From Lachnospiraceae bacterium UBA7160 (lineage in GTDB: Bacteria; Bacillota; Clostridia; Lachnospirales; Lachnospiraceae): DNA of 52,435 bases. The position numbers and the translations under genes are program-made. Of this stretch, positions 16,255 to 25,000 are shown one piece after another. The notes beneath the pieces are model-generated. The model searched no databases. It saw only the letters and a program-made list of their open reading frames with translations, and had not been told where the DNA came from. Each line of letters starts with the position of its first letter. Positions within the stretch are counted from its first letter, which is position 1. The stretch lies in contig DKWE01000095.1 of NCBI GenBank assembly GCA_002491565.1, positions 1 to 52,435 on the forward strand. Direction: 5' to 3'.

Positions 16255-17735
16255 ACCGCCTCACGCCTTCTTCCTGCCGTTCTTCCCCTGCGCTGCCGCT
16301 CCTCCCGCTCTCTTAAACGGACGGGCCGGCGGGCCGGGCGCACCGGATTATAAAACAGCACTGTCACACGCAGCCCCTGCCCCGGCTCACTCTCAAAGCG
16401 CCAGACAGCCTGGTGCAGATCCACGATTTTCTGGCACAGGGCAAGGCCGAGCCCGGCGCCGCCTTCCTTTCGCGCGCGGGATTTATCCACCATGTAAAAT
16501 GCTTCCGTGATCCGCGCAAGCTCCTCCGGAGCGATGCCCCGCCCCTCATCGGCCACGGTAATCTGATACCCGTCATACTGTGCCTGCCCAGTCACCCAGA
16601 TCGAAGAGCCCTGCTCGGAAGCCTTGCGCGCATTGTCGACCAGATTCAAAAACAGAGACATCAGCAGATCCCGGTCTCCGAACAGCATCCCCTCTTCCGC
16701 CTGCACATACAGGGATATTTGCTTTTCCTGCAGGGCTGCCCCTGCCACCTGCGCGACCTCCTCCAGAAGCTCCCGGGCCAGGATCTCACGGCGCACAATC
16801 TCCTGCTTTCCTGCCATCGTCATCTCCAGCAGCTTGTAGGAGAGCGTCTGCAGACGTTTTCCCTGCCGGTAAATGTAGTCGGCGCACATATCCGTCTCCT
16901 CTTTGGAAAGCTCCATCTGCCGGATCGTGTCCGCGTAACCGATGATGGAGGTCAGCGGCGTTTTCAGCTCATGTGCAAACGCTGCCGTGAATTCCTCCTG
17001 GCGGTGCACATCACCCTGCAGCTGCTCCATCTGCCGTTTCATCGCGTCCGCCATCCAATTGAAATCATCCGCGAGCCTTCCAATCTCATCGCGGCTGTCG
17101 ATTTTCACCCGAACATCATACTGTCCCTGCGCAAACTGCCGTGTCGCACGGGAAAGCTTCTGCATATTGCGTGTCATAAAAAAGGAGAGGCCAAGGATGA
17201 CGCCGCCCGCCAGCACAGTCAGCAAAAGCACCCCGGCACGGTATCGCGCATACAGCTCATCCCACTTCTCATAGACACCGGAAATGCTCCGCGTCGTCTC
17301 AATATAGTCCCCAAAGCTGCTGCGGCAAAGCACAACTACAAACGTCTGCTCCTGTGCCTGTCCGATTTCATAGCCCACATTTTGTTCCTCTGTCAGCTGC
17401 TCCCGAATCTCATGCTCCACGCGGAGCGCATTATCCTGATACAGCACCTCCCCGCGTGCATCATAGATCCGCATACTGCCGCTGCGCCCTACATCACGGC
17501 GGTAGAAGCTCGCCACGGCCTTATCGATCGTCAGCTGCTCCCACTGCTCTCCGGAGAGCGCGTTGCGCGTCAGCTCATAGGACGACTGAAAGGTCTGATT
17601 CTCCAGCATACAGCGCTCGATTTCCTGATCCAGGCTGTTTTGCAGGCTGTCCTGAATGATCCAGGTGCCAAAAAACGTCAGGAACAGGACGAAGATCGGC
17701 GTTGTGATAAAAAATAATTTCCAGGAAAGACGCAT
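16251..17735 (-). CDS. Sensor histidine kinase
   Basis: 494 residues. Membrane helices at about 7-27 and 166-187 bracket an extracytoplasmic sensor domain; then HAMP, a HisKA domain with H255 in AFAHELKTPLTS, and an HATPase domain with N box NLVDNARKAS, G1 ADEGRGIAPEE and G2 GGAGLGLAL. After the ATPase domain comes an unusual basic tail of about 30 residues, nearly half Arg. ATG 17735 follows GGGAGG; a longer frame to 17780 is not supported. Partner of the response regulator upstream; coupled to the anchored protein downstream. Confidence 0.94.
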   Translation of the reverse strand: MRLSWKLFFITTPIFVLFLTFFGTWIIQDSLQNSLDQEIERCMLENQTFQSSYELTRNALSGEQWEQLTIDKAVASFYRRDVGRSGSMRIYDARGEVLYQDNALRVEHEIREQLTEEQNVGYEIGQAQEQTFVVVLCRSSFGDYIETTRSISGVYEKWDELYARYRAGVLLLTVLAGGVILGLSFFMTRNMQKLSRATRQFAQGQYDVRVKIDSRDEIGRLADDFNWMADAMKRQMEQLQGDVHRQEEFTAAFAHELKTPLTSIIGYADTIRQMELSKEETDMCADYIYRQGKRLQTLSYKLLEMTMAGKQEIVRREILARELLEEVAQVAGAALQEKQISLYVQAEEGMLFGDRDLLMSLFLNLVDNARKASEQGSSIWVTGQAQYDGYQITVADEGRGIAPEELARITEAFYMVDKSRARKEGGAGLGLALCQKIVDLHQAVWRFESEPGQGLRVTVLFYNPVRPARRPVRLREREERQRRGRTAGRRREAV

Positions 17736-17884
17736 ACGAAGCCTCCCTTTCCGAGCACATATTCCTGCATACCGCCCCATAGAACCGGTCTGCCTATAAA
17801 TCTCTGGCCGCTATACTACATTCCTGTCTGACAAAACTTCAAAGCATGATTTCACATCAGCAAAGTGATCGAGCAAACAGTAAC

Positions 17885-18538
17885 TTAGCACTCCAACCGA
17901 TAGCCTACTTTATAAATCGCAACAATATGTTCCTCGAGCCCCAGCTTTTTCTTCAGCCTCTGCACATGAAGATCTACCGTCCGGCCGGTTCCATTGTATT
18001 CCCCGCCCCAAACATTCTCATAAATCGTCTCGCGGTACAGAGCGCGGTTCTTGTTGCGCAGAAACAGCAGCAGCAATTCGTATTCCTTCGTCGTCAGATC
18101 GACTTGATGCCCCTTCTGTGTGACGGTGCGCGAATCAGTATCGATCTCGATATCGAACAGGCGCAGCTGGCGTTCCGTCTTCCGGTAGCGCCGCAGCACT
18201 GTCTCAACGCGGGCAAGCAGTTCCGCGATCTCAAAGGGCTTCGCAATATAGTCTTCCGCACCGAGCTTGAGCCCCTTAACCTTCTGCTGGGTATCCCCCA
18301 TCGCGGTCAGAAAGATCACTGGTACATCAACCGTCTTGGCATATTCCAGCACTTCATATCCATTCAGCTTGGGCAGCATGATATCCAGAAGGATGAGGTC
18401 GAACGGACGCTCTGCGATAGCATCGGCAGCTGCCTCACCGTCGGCGGCAATTTCACACTGATATCCGGCTTTTCCAAGGTTCATACGGATGAGATTTGCG
18501 ATGGGCTCTTCATCTTCTACGATTAATATTTTTATCAT
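17885..18538 (-). CDS. OmpR-family response regulator
   Basis: 217 residues. Receiver domain with phosphoacceptor D52 (LLDIMLP), acidic residues at 8-10, T78 and K100, then a winged-helix DNA-binding domain with the typical TTKEYELLLLFLRNKNR and GTGRTVDLHVQRLKKKLG. First gene of the operon; 149 nt separate it from the kinase. Promoter at 18634-18662. Targets unknown. Confidence 0.96.
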   Translation of the reverse strand: MIKILIVEDEEPIANLIRMNLGKAGYQCEIAADGEAAADAIAERPFDLILLDIMLPKLNGYEVLEYAKTVDVPVIFLTAMGDTQQKVKGLKLGAEDYIAKPFEIAELLARVETVLRRYRKTERQLRLFDIEIDTDSRTVTQKGHQVDLTTKEYELLLLFLRNKNRALYRETIYENVWGGEYNGTGRTVDLHVQRLKKKLGLEEHIVAIYKVGYRLEC

Positions 18539-18633
18539 CTAGGTACTCCTTCTGTCATAAGCGCTCCGCCTCAACGGACAGACCACGGCGATTCTTCTGG
18601 TCTGCTTTTTCCTGGCGGCTTGTAATTCCCTTT

Positions 18634-18662
18634 ATCATAACTTGCGGACAGAAAAAAAGCAA
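18634..18662 (-). promoter_or_regulatory. Promoter of two-component operon
   Basis: TTGCTT (18662-18657), 17-bp spacer, TATGAT (18639-18634), about 95 nt before the regulator start. Confidence 0.55.
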
Positions 18663-18718
18663 GCTGTACTTTACCTGATTCACACACCCGCCGGATTGCC
18701 ATTATTGTCAAAGCCATG

Positions 18719-18775
18719 GCTACTTGGCTCGTTGCTCGCGGGAATAACCCCCTTCGCGATGCGCAAACTGCAACG
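18719..18775. repeat. Decayed copy B of the MITE-like element
   Basis: Shares the 11-mer CTTCGCGATGC with copy A (18752-18762 versus 9821-9831) and the flanking pattern CGCG..AATAAC upstream and AACTGCAAC downstream, but the terminal inverted repeat is lost. It lies in the 356-bp gap (18539-18894), which has no gene. Confidence 0.4.
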
Positions 18776-18894
18776 TATTGCCTGCTTTTATTCTTTGCTG
18801 TTCATGGTTCTGTGAGTAATATGCCGGATCGCTGTGCCTGCATGTAAGAGACCGTATCGCTGCCACAGATAGACTGCCTAACAGCAGCTTTTAC

Positions 18895-19158
18895 TCATCC
18901 GGCATTCTTTTTCTGTTCTCGTTTTTTGCGGGTCATGAGACCGCCGATGCGGCCCGTTTCCTTCGCAGAAAGTGATTTCCAGCCCTCGGTGCGCACCTTT
19001 TCCAGAAGGCCGAGTTCCTCGGCAATCTCATATTTCATGCGGTCATCCGGACTTAAATCTTCCCAGTTCAGCGCCTTATTTTTTTCCTTCATCGCTGTGA
19101 GGTCACACTCCTTTCCCTGGGAGTATGGCCAGGGTGCAGATATCTTATACAGTCCCAT
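18895..19158 (-). CDS. Alpha/beta-type small acid-soluble spore protein homologue
   Basis: 87 residues. The C-terminal half carries the SASP pattern MKYEIAEELGLLEKV followed by LSAKETGRIGGLMTRKKRE; the KYEIAEELG part corresponds to the GPR recognition region and TGRIGG to the conserved NGxVGG DNA-binding segment. SASPs coat spore DNA and are cut by GPR at germination. It is a divergent member: a longer N-terminus (GLYKISAPWPYSQ) and a basic C-terminus. ATG 19158 is used; TTG 19164 is better spaced from AGGAGG and is an alternative start. Monocistronic. Confidence 0.75.
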   Translation of the reverse strand: MGLYKISAPWPYSQGKECDLTAMKEKNKALNWEDLSPDDRMKYEIAEELGLLEKVRTEGWKSLSAKETGRIGGLMTRKKREQKKNAG

Positions 19159-19296
19159 ATTCAATTCATCCCTCCTGCGTACCGCACCATTTCGCATTTC
19201 CAACCGCCCCTAGTACCATTTTAATGGCTCAGCGCACCTTGCTGCACCGGTGCACAACGCCAGCCGCTGCTGTGCGTCTGGCGCTGCCTGTAACAC

Positions 19297-19482
19297 TTAA
19301 TATTCGTCGTCATACGGCATCAGAATCGCTGCCAGAATATAGAAGATCACACCGACAGACACCAGGCCGAAAATGATGAAAATCAGGCGGACCACCGTCG
19401 CATCGATGCCGAGGTACTCTCCGATCCCCCCGCATACGCCGCAGATCTTCCGGTTGCTTGTGGATTTGCAAAGTCTTTTCAT
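19297..19482 (-). CDS. PspC-domain small membrane protein
   Basis: 61 residues. Matches the PspC domain: RKICGVCGGIGEYLGIDATVVRL followed by a hydrophobic helix of about 20 residues and an acidic end PYDDEY. PspC proteins take part in envelope-stress responses. GGAAGGAG precedes ATG 19482 by 11 nt. It is the last gene of the PadR-DUF1700-DUF4097-PspC cluster, 21 nt after DUF4097. Confidence 0.93.
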   Translation of the reverse strand: MKRLCKSTSNRKICGVCGGIGEYLGIDATVVRLIFIIFGLVSVGVIFYILAAILMPYDDEY

Positions 19483-19503
19483 AGTGATTGATACTCCTTC
19501 CCT

Positions 19504-20319
19504 TTATTCTGTAAATTCAATGAAAACAGAGCCAACGCCACACTCGATATCCATAGATTTCGATGCGTGATTATTAATTGTTTGCTCGTTGCCCAGCCCT
19601 GAGTGATGGGTTCCGTCGATCTCAATTTCTCCGACCCCACACTCAATGTCATAGTTGAAATCCTCCGGGCTGCCAACTACATTCAGGTTCAGTTCCCCGA
19701 CCCCGCATTCGATGTCCGCCTTTTTCTGTATGTCCAAATCCAGCGTGCACGTCCCGACGCCACAGTCCACGTCCAGCTCGCGGCAGGTAAGCGGCCCATC
19801 TTCCATCGTAACTTCCCCGACCCCGGCCTCGATTGACAGTTCCTTCAGGGAGACAGTACGCGGAATATAGATTTCTATCACTGGCGCCGTGGAACTCTCA
19901 TTCGAACGCAAGAAATTCCAGTTAAACAGCCCCCATCTTTTGGATTTGCACTCTACCTCCAGAGTATTTCCGTGTTTTTCGGCGTTAAAATGCGACGGAA
20001 CATGGCGTGCTTCCACGCGCCAATCCTCCTCGTCAGTCAGATAGAGCTTGCAGATAGCAGTCCCGCTCTCCAGATCGAGCGATTTGACATCCGAAAAAAC
20101 TGCCGAGAAGTCTGAGCCCTCCGATGTGATGTCGGTGACTGCCTCCTCCACATTCTTCTGCCAGCTGTCCGGTCCCGCGATATTCAGCTCCCCGGACTCT
20201 GCCATCGCCTGCAGCTGCCTTGGCTGAAACCCCATGCAGAGACTCGCGATGCAAAACGCCGCACCGACTATGGTACAGGTGAAGGCGGCCTTCACATAGC
20301 CTTTTGTTGATTTTTTCAT
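19504..20319 (-). CDS. DUF4097-type beta-repeat membrane protein
   Basis: 271 residues. One N-terminal helix (about 10-30) serves as signal anchor, then an extracytoplasmic right-handed beta-type repeat region. The phrase ECGVGE or close variants recurs about every 20 residues from about 165 to the end (EAGVGEV, DCGVGTC, ECGVGEL, ECGVGEI, ECGVGSV), the hallmark of DUF4097/LiaG-like proteins. Function of the family is unsettled; it is commonly encoded with PadR and DUF1700 genes, as here. GGGAGG precedes ATG 20319. Confidence 0.88.
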   Translation of the reverse strand: MKKSTKGYVKAAFTCTIVGAAFCIASLCMGFQPRQLQAMAESGELNIAGPDSWQKNVEEAVTDITSEGSDFSAVFSDVKSLDLESGTAICKLYLTDEEDWRVEARHVPSHFNAEKHGNTLEVECKSKRWGLFNWNFLRSNESSTAPVIEIYIPRTVSLKELSIEAGVGEVTMEDGPLTCRELDVDCGVGTCTLDLDIQKKADIECGVGELNLNVVGSPEDFNYDIECGVGEIEIDGTHHSGLGNEQTINNHASKSMDIECGVGSVFIEFTE

Positions 20320-20334
20320 CGTATCGATTCCTCC

Positions 20335-21645
20335 CTATCCAAAGATTCTATGAAACAGTCTGCTGATTATGCCGCAGATGGACCTCACCAACAGCATAGT
20401 GACCCGAAATACTCCCGGCACCGCTGCCATACAGCCCCAACGCGCAACCAGGAAAAAAAGCACTGCAGCCGCAAACGCGAAAAATCCAAAGCCGATCAGC
20501 ATCAGGCTAACAGACGGCACGGAAAAATTGCAGAGCCCAGTCGCAATCAGACCAATTCCCGTCCCGATCATGCCTACTGCCATGCCAATGGCTCCCCCGA
20601 TCAATCCGAACAGCCCGCCAAAGATGCCGCAAATTGCACCGAAAATTGCGACAATCACCGAACATCCGGCGCTCAGGATCACGCCCGCAAGAGGAAGTCC
20701 GAAGATCACCAGGAGTATCAGCATAAAGAGTACGACCCAGCCGTTTCTGTGTCTTCTCGCTACAGGCGCTTCATACGCCCCCTCGCGGTACCGCCCTGCC
20801 CGATTCGTCCTTCTTCGATCTGAGTCTGTTTCCGATCCATAAAAATCCTTCTGGCTATCCGTTTCTTCCCAAGAAGAATCCTCTCTGCTACCGGATTCCT
20901 CTTCCGCTTTTCCTTCATACTCCTCATATCCGTAACTGCGGCCGCGCCTGGAATGCTGCTGCCAGGCATCCTGTGCTTTCTGTCCCCATTCGCTGCTCTT
21001 CGCGTCTGACCAGGCACGCTTTGCCCTGCGGCCAAACTCACTGCCCTGGGCATCTGACCAGGCGCGCTCCGCCTTTCGGCCGAACTCACTTTCCCTGGCG
21101 CCTTCCCAGGCCTTCGCCGCCTTTTCCCGCCAGGAGCCCGATGCTTCGCCATTGCCTCCGTAGCTGCCATAGCAGTCGGTGCCGTCGTACCCATATGCGC
21201 TGCCGCTGGCACCCGCATAGCCGCCAGCACCACCGTACCCGCCTGCGCCTCCTCCATTACTCCTGAAGCCGCCACGCCCGCCTGCACCGCCGTTGCTACC
21301 GGAATCCCCGCGCTCTGCCCCTGCAGCTTCCGCTTCCTCTGCCTGCCCGCCAACCCTTGCCAGCGCGGCATATTTGTCCGGCGCGTTGGGTTTCTCCTCA
21401 AAGCGGACGTCGCGATAACCAGTCTCCGTAAACTCTCCGGCTTCTTTATTTTCGGACAAACCGGCCCGTATCTCTGCAGCCACACGCTCCGGGCTTCCGA
21501 ACCTTGCCAGAGCTTCCTCCTCGTGCTCCGCCCCGGCTTCCTCCAAATAATCCCGGTAATACTCCATCGCCTCTTCCCGCTCCTCCTCTGAAAGATCCGA
21601 GAGCAGAAAACTCAATTGCTCCAAAAATGCCTCTTTCCCCGTCAT
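20335..21645 (-). CDS. DUF1700/HAAS-domain membrane protein with repeat linker
   Basis: 436 residues. N-terminal HAAS-type helical domain (about 1-62, EAFLEQLSFLLSDLSEEEREEA and RFGSPERVAAEI), a Gly/Ser/Tyr-rich low-complexity linker (about 112-170), four tandem repeats of 15-16 residues (about 171-229; consensus SEFGRKAERAWSDAQG), an acidic linker, then about four membrane helices from 303 to the end. The HAAS domain is known beside PadR regulators. The Gly-rich stretch and repeats are unusual for the family. Starts 146 nt after padR and 15 nt before DUF4097. Confidence 0.85.
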   Translation of the reverse strand: MTGKEAFLEQLSFLLSDLSEEEREEAMEYYRDYLEEAGAEHEEEALARFGSPERVAAEIRAGLSENKEAGEFTETGYRDVRFEEKPNAPDKYAALARVGGQAEEAEAAGAERGDSGSNGGAGGRGGFRSNGGGAGGYGGAGGYAGASGSAYGYDGTDCYGSYGGNGEASGSWREKAAKAWEGARESEFGRKAERAWSDAQGSEFGRRAKRAWSDAKSSEWGQKAQDAWQQHSRRGRSYGYEEYEGKAEEESGSREDSSWEETDSQKDFYGSETDSDRRRTNRAGRYREGAYEAPVARRHRNGWVVLFMLILLVIFGLPLAGVILSAGCSVIVAIFGAICGIFGGLFGLIGGAIGMAVGMIGTGIGLIATGLCNFSVPSVSLMLIGFGFFAFAAAVLFFLVARWGCMAAVPGVFRVTMLLVRSICGIISRLFHRIFG

Positions 21646-21791
21646 TTTTCTCTTCTACCCTTCCTAAATTTCTGTCTGTCCTTCCTGCCTGAATATACCG
21701 GAAGCAAACTTTTGCTACCCTGAATCCTATTCTATCCATCAGAAACCAGCCTGTGAACCGTTTCTTCGCTTTTTTTCGTTCAAAAGTCCCT

Positions 21792-22100
21792 TCAATACAG
21801 GATCCCGGATATCCGCTCCGTGTACTGCTTCCACTCCCTGCGGTACAGGGAAAGCTGTGCCCAGCCGCGCTCTGTGATCTGATAATACCGCCGGTTCCGC
21901 CCTCCGTATTCCCGGTCATACACGCTCAGGCATTCATCCTTTTGCAGCCTTCGCAGTACCGGATACAGCGTTGACTCCGATACTTCCAACACCTCGCGCA
22001 CCTCCTGTGTAATCCGATATCCGTAGGTACCCTCCGGCTCCCTGGAAACCACGGAAAGCACAATCGCGTCCAGCAGCGCCGCCCCCGAATTAAATACCAT
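21792..22100 (-). CDS. PadR-family transcriptional regulator
   Basis: 102 residues, the short PadR-s2 form. Winged helix with DAIVLSVVSREPEGTYGYRI, SESTLYPVLRRLQKDE and the wing GGRNRRYYQITERG, then a C-terminal dimerisation helix. These regulators repress adjacent envelope genes and respond to phenolics, lipids or antibiotics. GGAGAGGAGG lies upstream of ATG 22100. First gene of the cassette and probably autoregulated. Confidence 0.93.
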   Translation of the reverse strand: MVFNSGAALLDAIVLSVVSREPEGTYGYRITQEVREVLEVSESTLYPVLRRLQKDECLSVYDREYGGRNRRYYQITERGWAQLSLYRREWKQYTERISGILY

Positions 22101-22264
22101 ACCGCAGCCCTCCTCTCCTTATGCAAGTCTATTCTGATTCCTTTCTTTTTATCCTGCCAGCGCCAGGGAAGCGGACACATAACGATATCCAGAAAACCTC
22201 TCTACGCAGCAGGCTGATATCTTTTGCTTTATCATATCATTTCTTGTTCTATATTATATGCTGT

Positions 22265-22293
22265 ATAATATTATTGTTTGCCATGTTTGTCAA
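22265..22293 (-). promoter_or_regulatory. Promoter of PadR cassette
   Basis: TTGACA (22293-22288), 17-bp spacer, TATTAT (22270-22265), in an AT-rich stretch. The leader is about 155 nt. A second TATAAT-like box lies just downstream. Confidence 0.7.
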
Positions 22294-22327
22294 GTATTTT
22301 TTTCAAACTTTTAAAAAAATGTAATTG

Positions 22328-22359
22328 GGCCAGGCAGTTCCTCTCAGAACAGCCTGGCC
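22328..22359 (-). terminator. Terminator of antiporter operon
   Basis: GGCCAGGC/GCCTGGCC stem with an inner GTTC/GAAC stem, followed on the minus strand by CAATTACATTTTTTT. A second hairpin (GAAACCGC/GCGGTTT, 22372-22394) precedes it. Confidence 0.75.
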
Positions 22360-22404
22360 TCTCGCTTACAGAAACCGCTTCCCTGTGCGGTTTTCGGACT
22401 ACAA

Positions 22405-22671
22405 CTATTTTATCACTGTTTTCTGCAGGCAAAACGGGATACAATACCGTTCCACTTCCGCCTCGGAGGCTTCCAGGGACAAAGCAAAAATCCGGGCGAT
22501 CTCATTTCTGACCGTTTCGCGCTCCATCGGAAGCTTCCGGAAGAGCTGCTGTACGGTCCCGGCGAGGATATCGATGACGCTCCCAGGAGATTCCCGGATG
22601 ATCGCATGAATCCTGTCGGAAGGAATCCCCCGCAAACTGTCGCCGGACAGTCCGCAGCAGGCGTTTCCCAT
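22405..22671 (-). CDS. Small hypothetical protein at end of antiporter operon
   Basis: 88 residues, not recognised, soluble and probably helical, with three cysteines in CCGL and PFCLQ contexts. Begins 15 nt after the fourth antiporter gene and ends just before the terminator hairpins, so it would be the last gene of that operon. The ribosome site is weak (AAAGAAAA), so expression is doubtful. Confidence 0.45.
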   Translation of the reverse strand: MGNACCGLSGDSLRGIPSDRIHAIIRESPGSVIDILAGTVQQLFRKLPMERETVRNEIARIFALSLEASEAEVERYCIPFCLQKTVIK

Positions 22672-22686
22672 ATCGATTTTCTTTTT

Positions 22687-24984
22687 TTACATCCAGATCA
22701 GATAAATCAGTGTCAGCGAAAACCCAATGCACAGCAGCAGCAATGCAAAGGACATGCTCCGCCCGATTACCATGTTGCTTTCCTTCAGCTCCGTGTACTT
22801 CACCGCAAGATAGTGCACGTAATCGCGCTGCACTGGATCACGGCGGCGTACAGTGCGGTTCAGCACATTGCGCAGGAAATTCCCGATCCTGCCAAGCGCG
22901 GCTGTCACCACATTGCCCTCCGGCAGCTCATGCGGAAGCGGACTGTCGCGATAGATGGTCCTGCGCAGTGCGACCACAGACAGATCCAGCAGGCTGTCAA
23001 GCACCCGGCAGAGCACCTGCCCCGCAGGCAGTACCAGATGGAGCACTCGCTCCGGCAGCTCGTCCAGGATCTTGCACACCGTTCCGAACAGCCCCGGCAG
23101 CACCGTAAGCAGCAGCGGGCGGTAGACCAGATTCTCCAGGTCGAGCCAGGACGGCAACGCATTGATATAGATAACCGTCCTATTTTCCCGCCTCATCAGA
23201 CAGCTCCGAATAAAGAACACATACACCAGAGCGCCGATTGCAATGGAAATCATTGCGCCGGACAAATTTTTCAGGCTGAAATATTCAACGACATGGCCGA
23301 ACTCCTCCAGATGCATGAAACGCTGTCCCAGCCCCGCCGCACGGTCCATCAGTGCGTGCGGGCATAGCCCCCAGATAAGCAGCACAAGCGCGCTGCCCGC
23401 AAGGGCGAAGGTACTCTCCGCATTCATGTAACGCTTCTGCGCATCGTACCGCCGCTGCCGTTCCGGATTCTCATTTTTTTCGACGAAGATCGATACAAAC
23501 AGCTTCGTCATATAAGCCACTGTCAGACCGCCGGAGCACAGGAACATCCACTCCACTGCCTTCATCACAAAACCGCCGGAATACTCCACAATGCTCTCAT
23601 GCAGCAGTGTCTTGCTGACGTAGCCTCCAAAGAGCGGAATGCCCCCGATCGCAAGCGCGCCAACCAGGAAGATCGCCTTCAGAAGCGGCTTCTTTCTGCC
23701 GTAGCCCCGGATCTCATTCAGATCCAGCGAATGGGTATTCATAAAGATCACGCCAGCCGCCATGAACAGCACCAGCTTAATCATCGAATGGTTCATCATG
23801 TGCAGCAGCGTGCCGTGAACCGCCAGCGCGTTTTCCTCACCGAGCAGGCCCTGCATCCCGACACCGACCAGGATAAATCCGATCTGCGACATCGAGGAGC
23901 AGGCGAGCGTCCGCTTTAGGTCAACTGAGAACACCGCGAGCAGCGCCCCGCCGAACATCGTCAGCACCCCGATCGTAAGAATCAGGACTCCCCAGGTGCG
24001 GTCATGCAGGAACAGACCGCAACTCACCGCAAGGATTCCATAGATTCCAGACTTTGTCAGGATACCGGAGAGCAGCGCCGACGCGGGAGCGGGCGCCACC
24101 GGGTGAGCCTTCGGCAGCCAGATGTGCAGCGGAAACGCGCCTGCCTTCGCGCCGAAGCCGAACAGCATGCAGACGCCAGCCGCGTACAGAAGCTGTCTGC
24201 GCGACGCGTAATCCTCCGCCGTCAGCCGGTATCCCGCTGTCAGATCCTTCCATCCTTCCCCGCCCATGCCAAGATACGCACGCGCTGCGGGCAGAAGCTC
24301 CGAAATCGTCAGTGTCCCAAGCTCATGATACACGAGAAAAATCCCCATCAGCATCACGAGTCCACCGATCACTGCCACCGCCAGATACGTCACGGCTGCG
24401 CGCAGAGACGGCTCATTCTCCTCCTGCGCCACCCAGACGTAGGAAGTAAATGACATGATCTCAAAGAAAATAAACGTCGTGTACAGGTCTGCCGACAAAA
24501 AGACGCCCATCGTCGCCCCCAGCGTCAGCAGCAAAAAGATGTAAAACCGTGTCCGGTTCCCGTGATGCGCAAAGTACTGCCGCGACAGGATCGTCGTCAT
24601 CATCCACATGAACGCGGCGACCAGTCCATAGAGCATCCGGAACCCGTCGAGGGTGAAATTCAGGCCAAATCCGCAGACTGCGGGGATCGTGCAGCCAACT
24701 GCAGCTGCCCCGTCCGAGCCCTTCGCATATACCAGGAACAGCGCCGCCATCAGCACAAATTCACTCACTACAATCATATCGGCCAGCACATCGCGGTATC
24801 TGCCGTTTCGTTCCTCCGTCTCAGAGGGGGACTGCCCCTTTACACTCTGTTTCCCGGAACCGCTCCCCAGTCTTCTTTTTACCGCAGCTGAGATCTGTGT
24901 CCCATATCCTCCGGCAAGCCCGGCCAGCGCCGCTCCGAGGAACGGATACAGCACCAGCACTGCAAGCCATCCAGTTTGTCTCAT
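22687..24984 (-). CDS. NuoL/MrpA-type antiporter subunit, long form (fourth)
   Basis: 765 residues with about 16 membrane helices. Proton-conducting complex I subunit family; translocates H+ or Na+ as part of a membrane complex. Key residues are kept: Glu in FIFFEIMSFTS (TM5), Lys in FGAKAGAFPLHIWLPKAHP (TM7), Lys in GILTKSGIYG (TM8), and Lys in HMMNHSMIKLVLF (TM12). After the usual 14-helix core there is an extension of about 270 residues with a long amphipathic part (ALPSWLDLENLVYRPLL) and a last helix. ATG 24984 follows AAGGAGG; the upstream in-frame ATG at 25020 lies in the preceding gene. Confidence 0.92.
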   Translation of the reverse strand: MRQTGWLAVLVLYPFLGAALAGLAGGYGTQISAAVKRRLGSGSGKQSVKGQSPSETEERNGRYRDVLADMIVVSEFVLMAALFLVYAKGSDGAAAVGCTIPAVCGFGLNFTLDGFRMLYGLVAAFMWMMTTILSRQYFAHHGNRTRFYIFLLLTLGATMGVFLSADLYTTFIFFEIMSFTSYVWVAQEENEPSLRAAVTYLAVAVIGGLVMLMGIFLVYHELGTLTISELLPAARAYLGMGGEGWKDLTAGYRLTAEDYASRRQLLYAAGVCMLFGFGAKAGAFPLHIWLPKAHPVAPAPASALLSGILTKSGIYGILAVSCGLFLHDRTWGVLILTIGVLTMFGGALLAVFSVDLKRTLACSSMSQIGFILVGVGMQGLLGEENALAVHGTLLHMMNHSMIKLVLFMAAGVIFMNTHSLDLNEIRGYGRKKPLLKAIFLVGALAIGGIPLFGGYVSKTLLHESIVEYSGGFVMKAVEWMFLCSGGLTVAYMTKLFVSIFVEKNENPERQRRYDAQKRYMNAESTFALAGSALVLLIWGLCPHALMDRAAGLGQRFMHLEEFGHVVEYFSLKNLSGAMISIAIGALVYVFFIRSCLMRRENRTVIYINALPSWLDLENLVYRPLLLTVLPGLFGTVCKILDELPERVLHLVLPAGQVLCRVLDSLLDLSVVALRRTIYRDSPLPHELPEGNVVTAALGRIGNFLRNVLNRTVRRRDPVQRDYVHYLAVKYTELKESNMVIGRSMSFALLLLCIGFSLTLIYLIWM

Positions 24985-25000
24985 CTCCCGTTCCTCCTTC

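Noticed and set aside
16413..17717. 434-codon plus-strand open frame
   Set aside because: Antisense to the histidine kinase.
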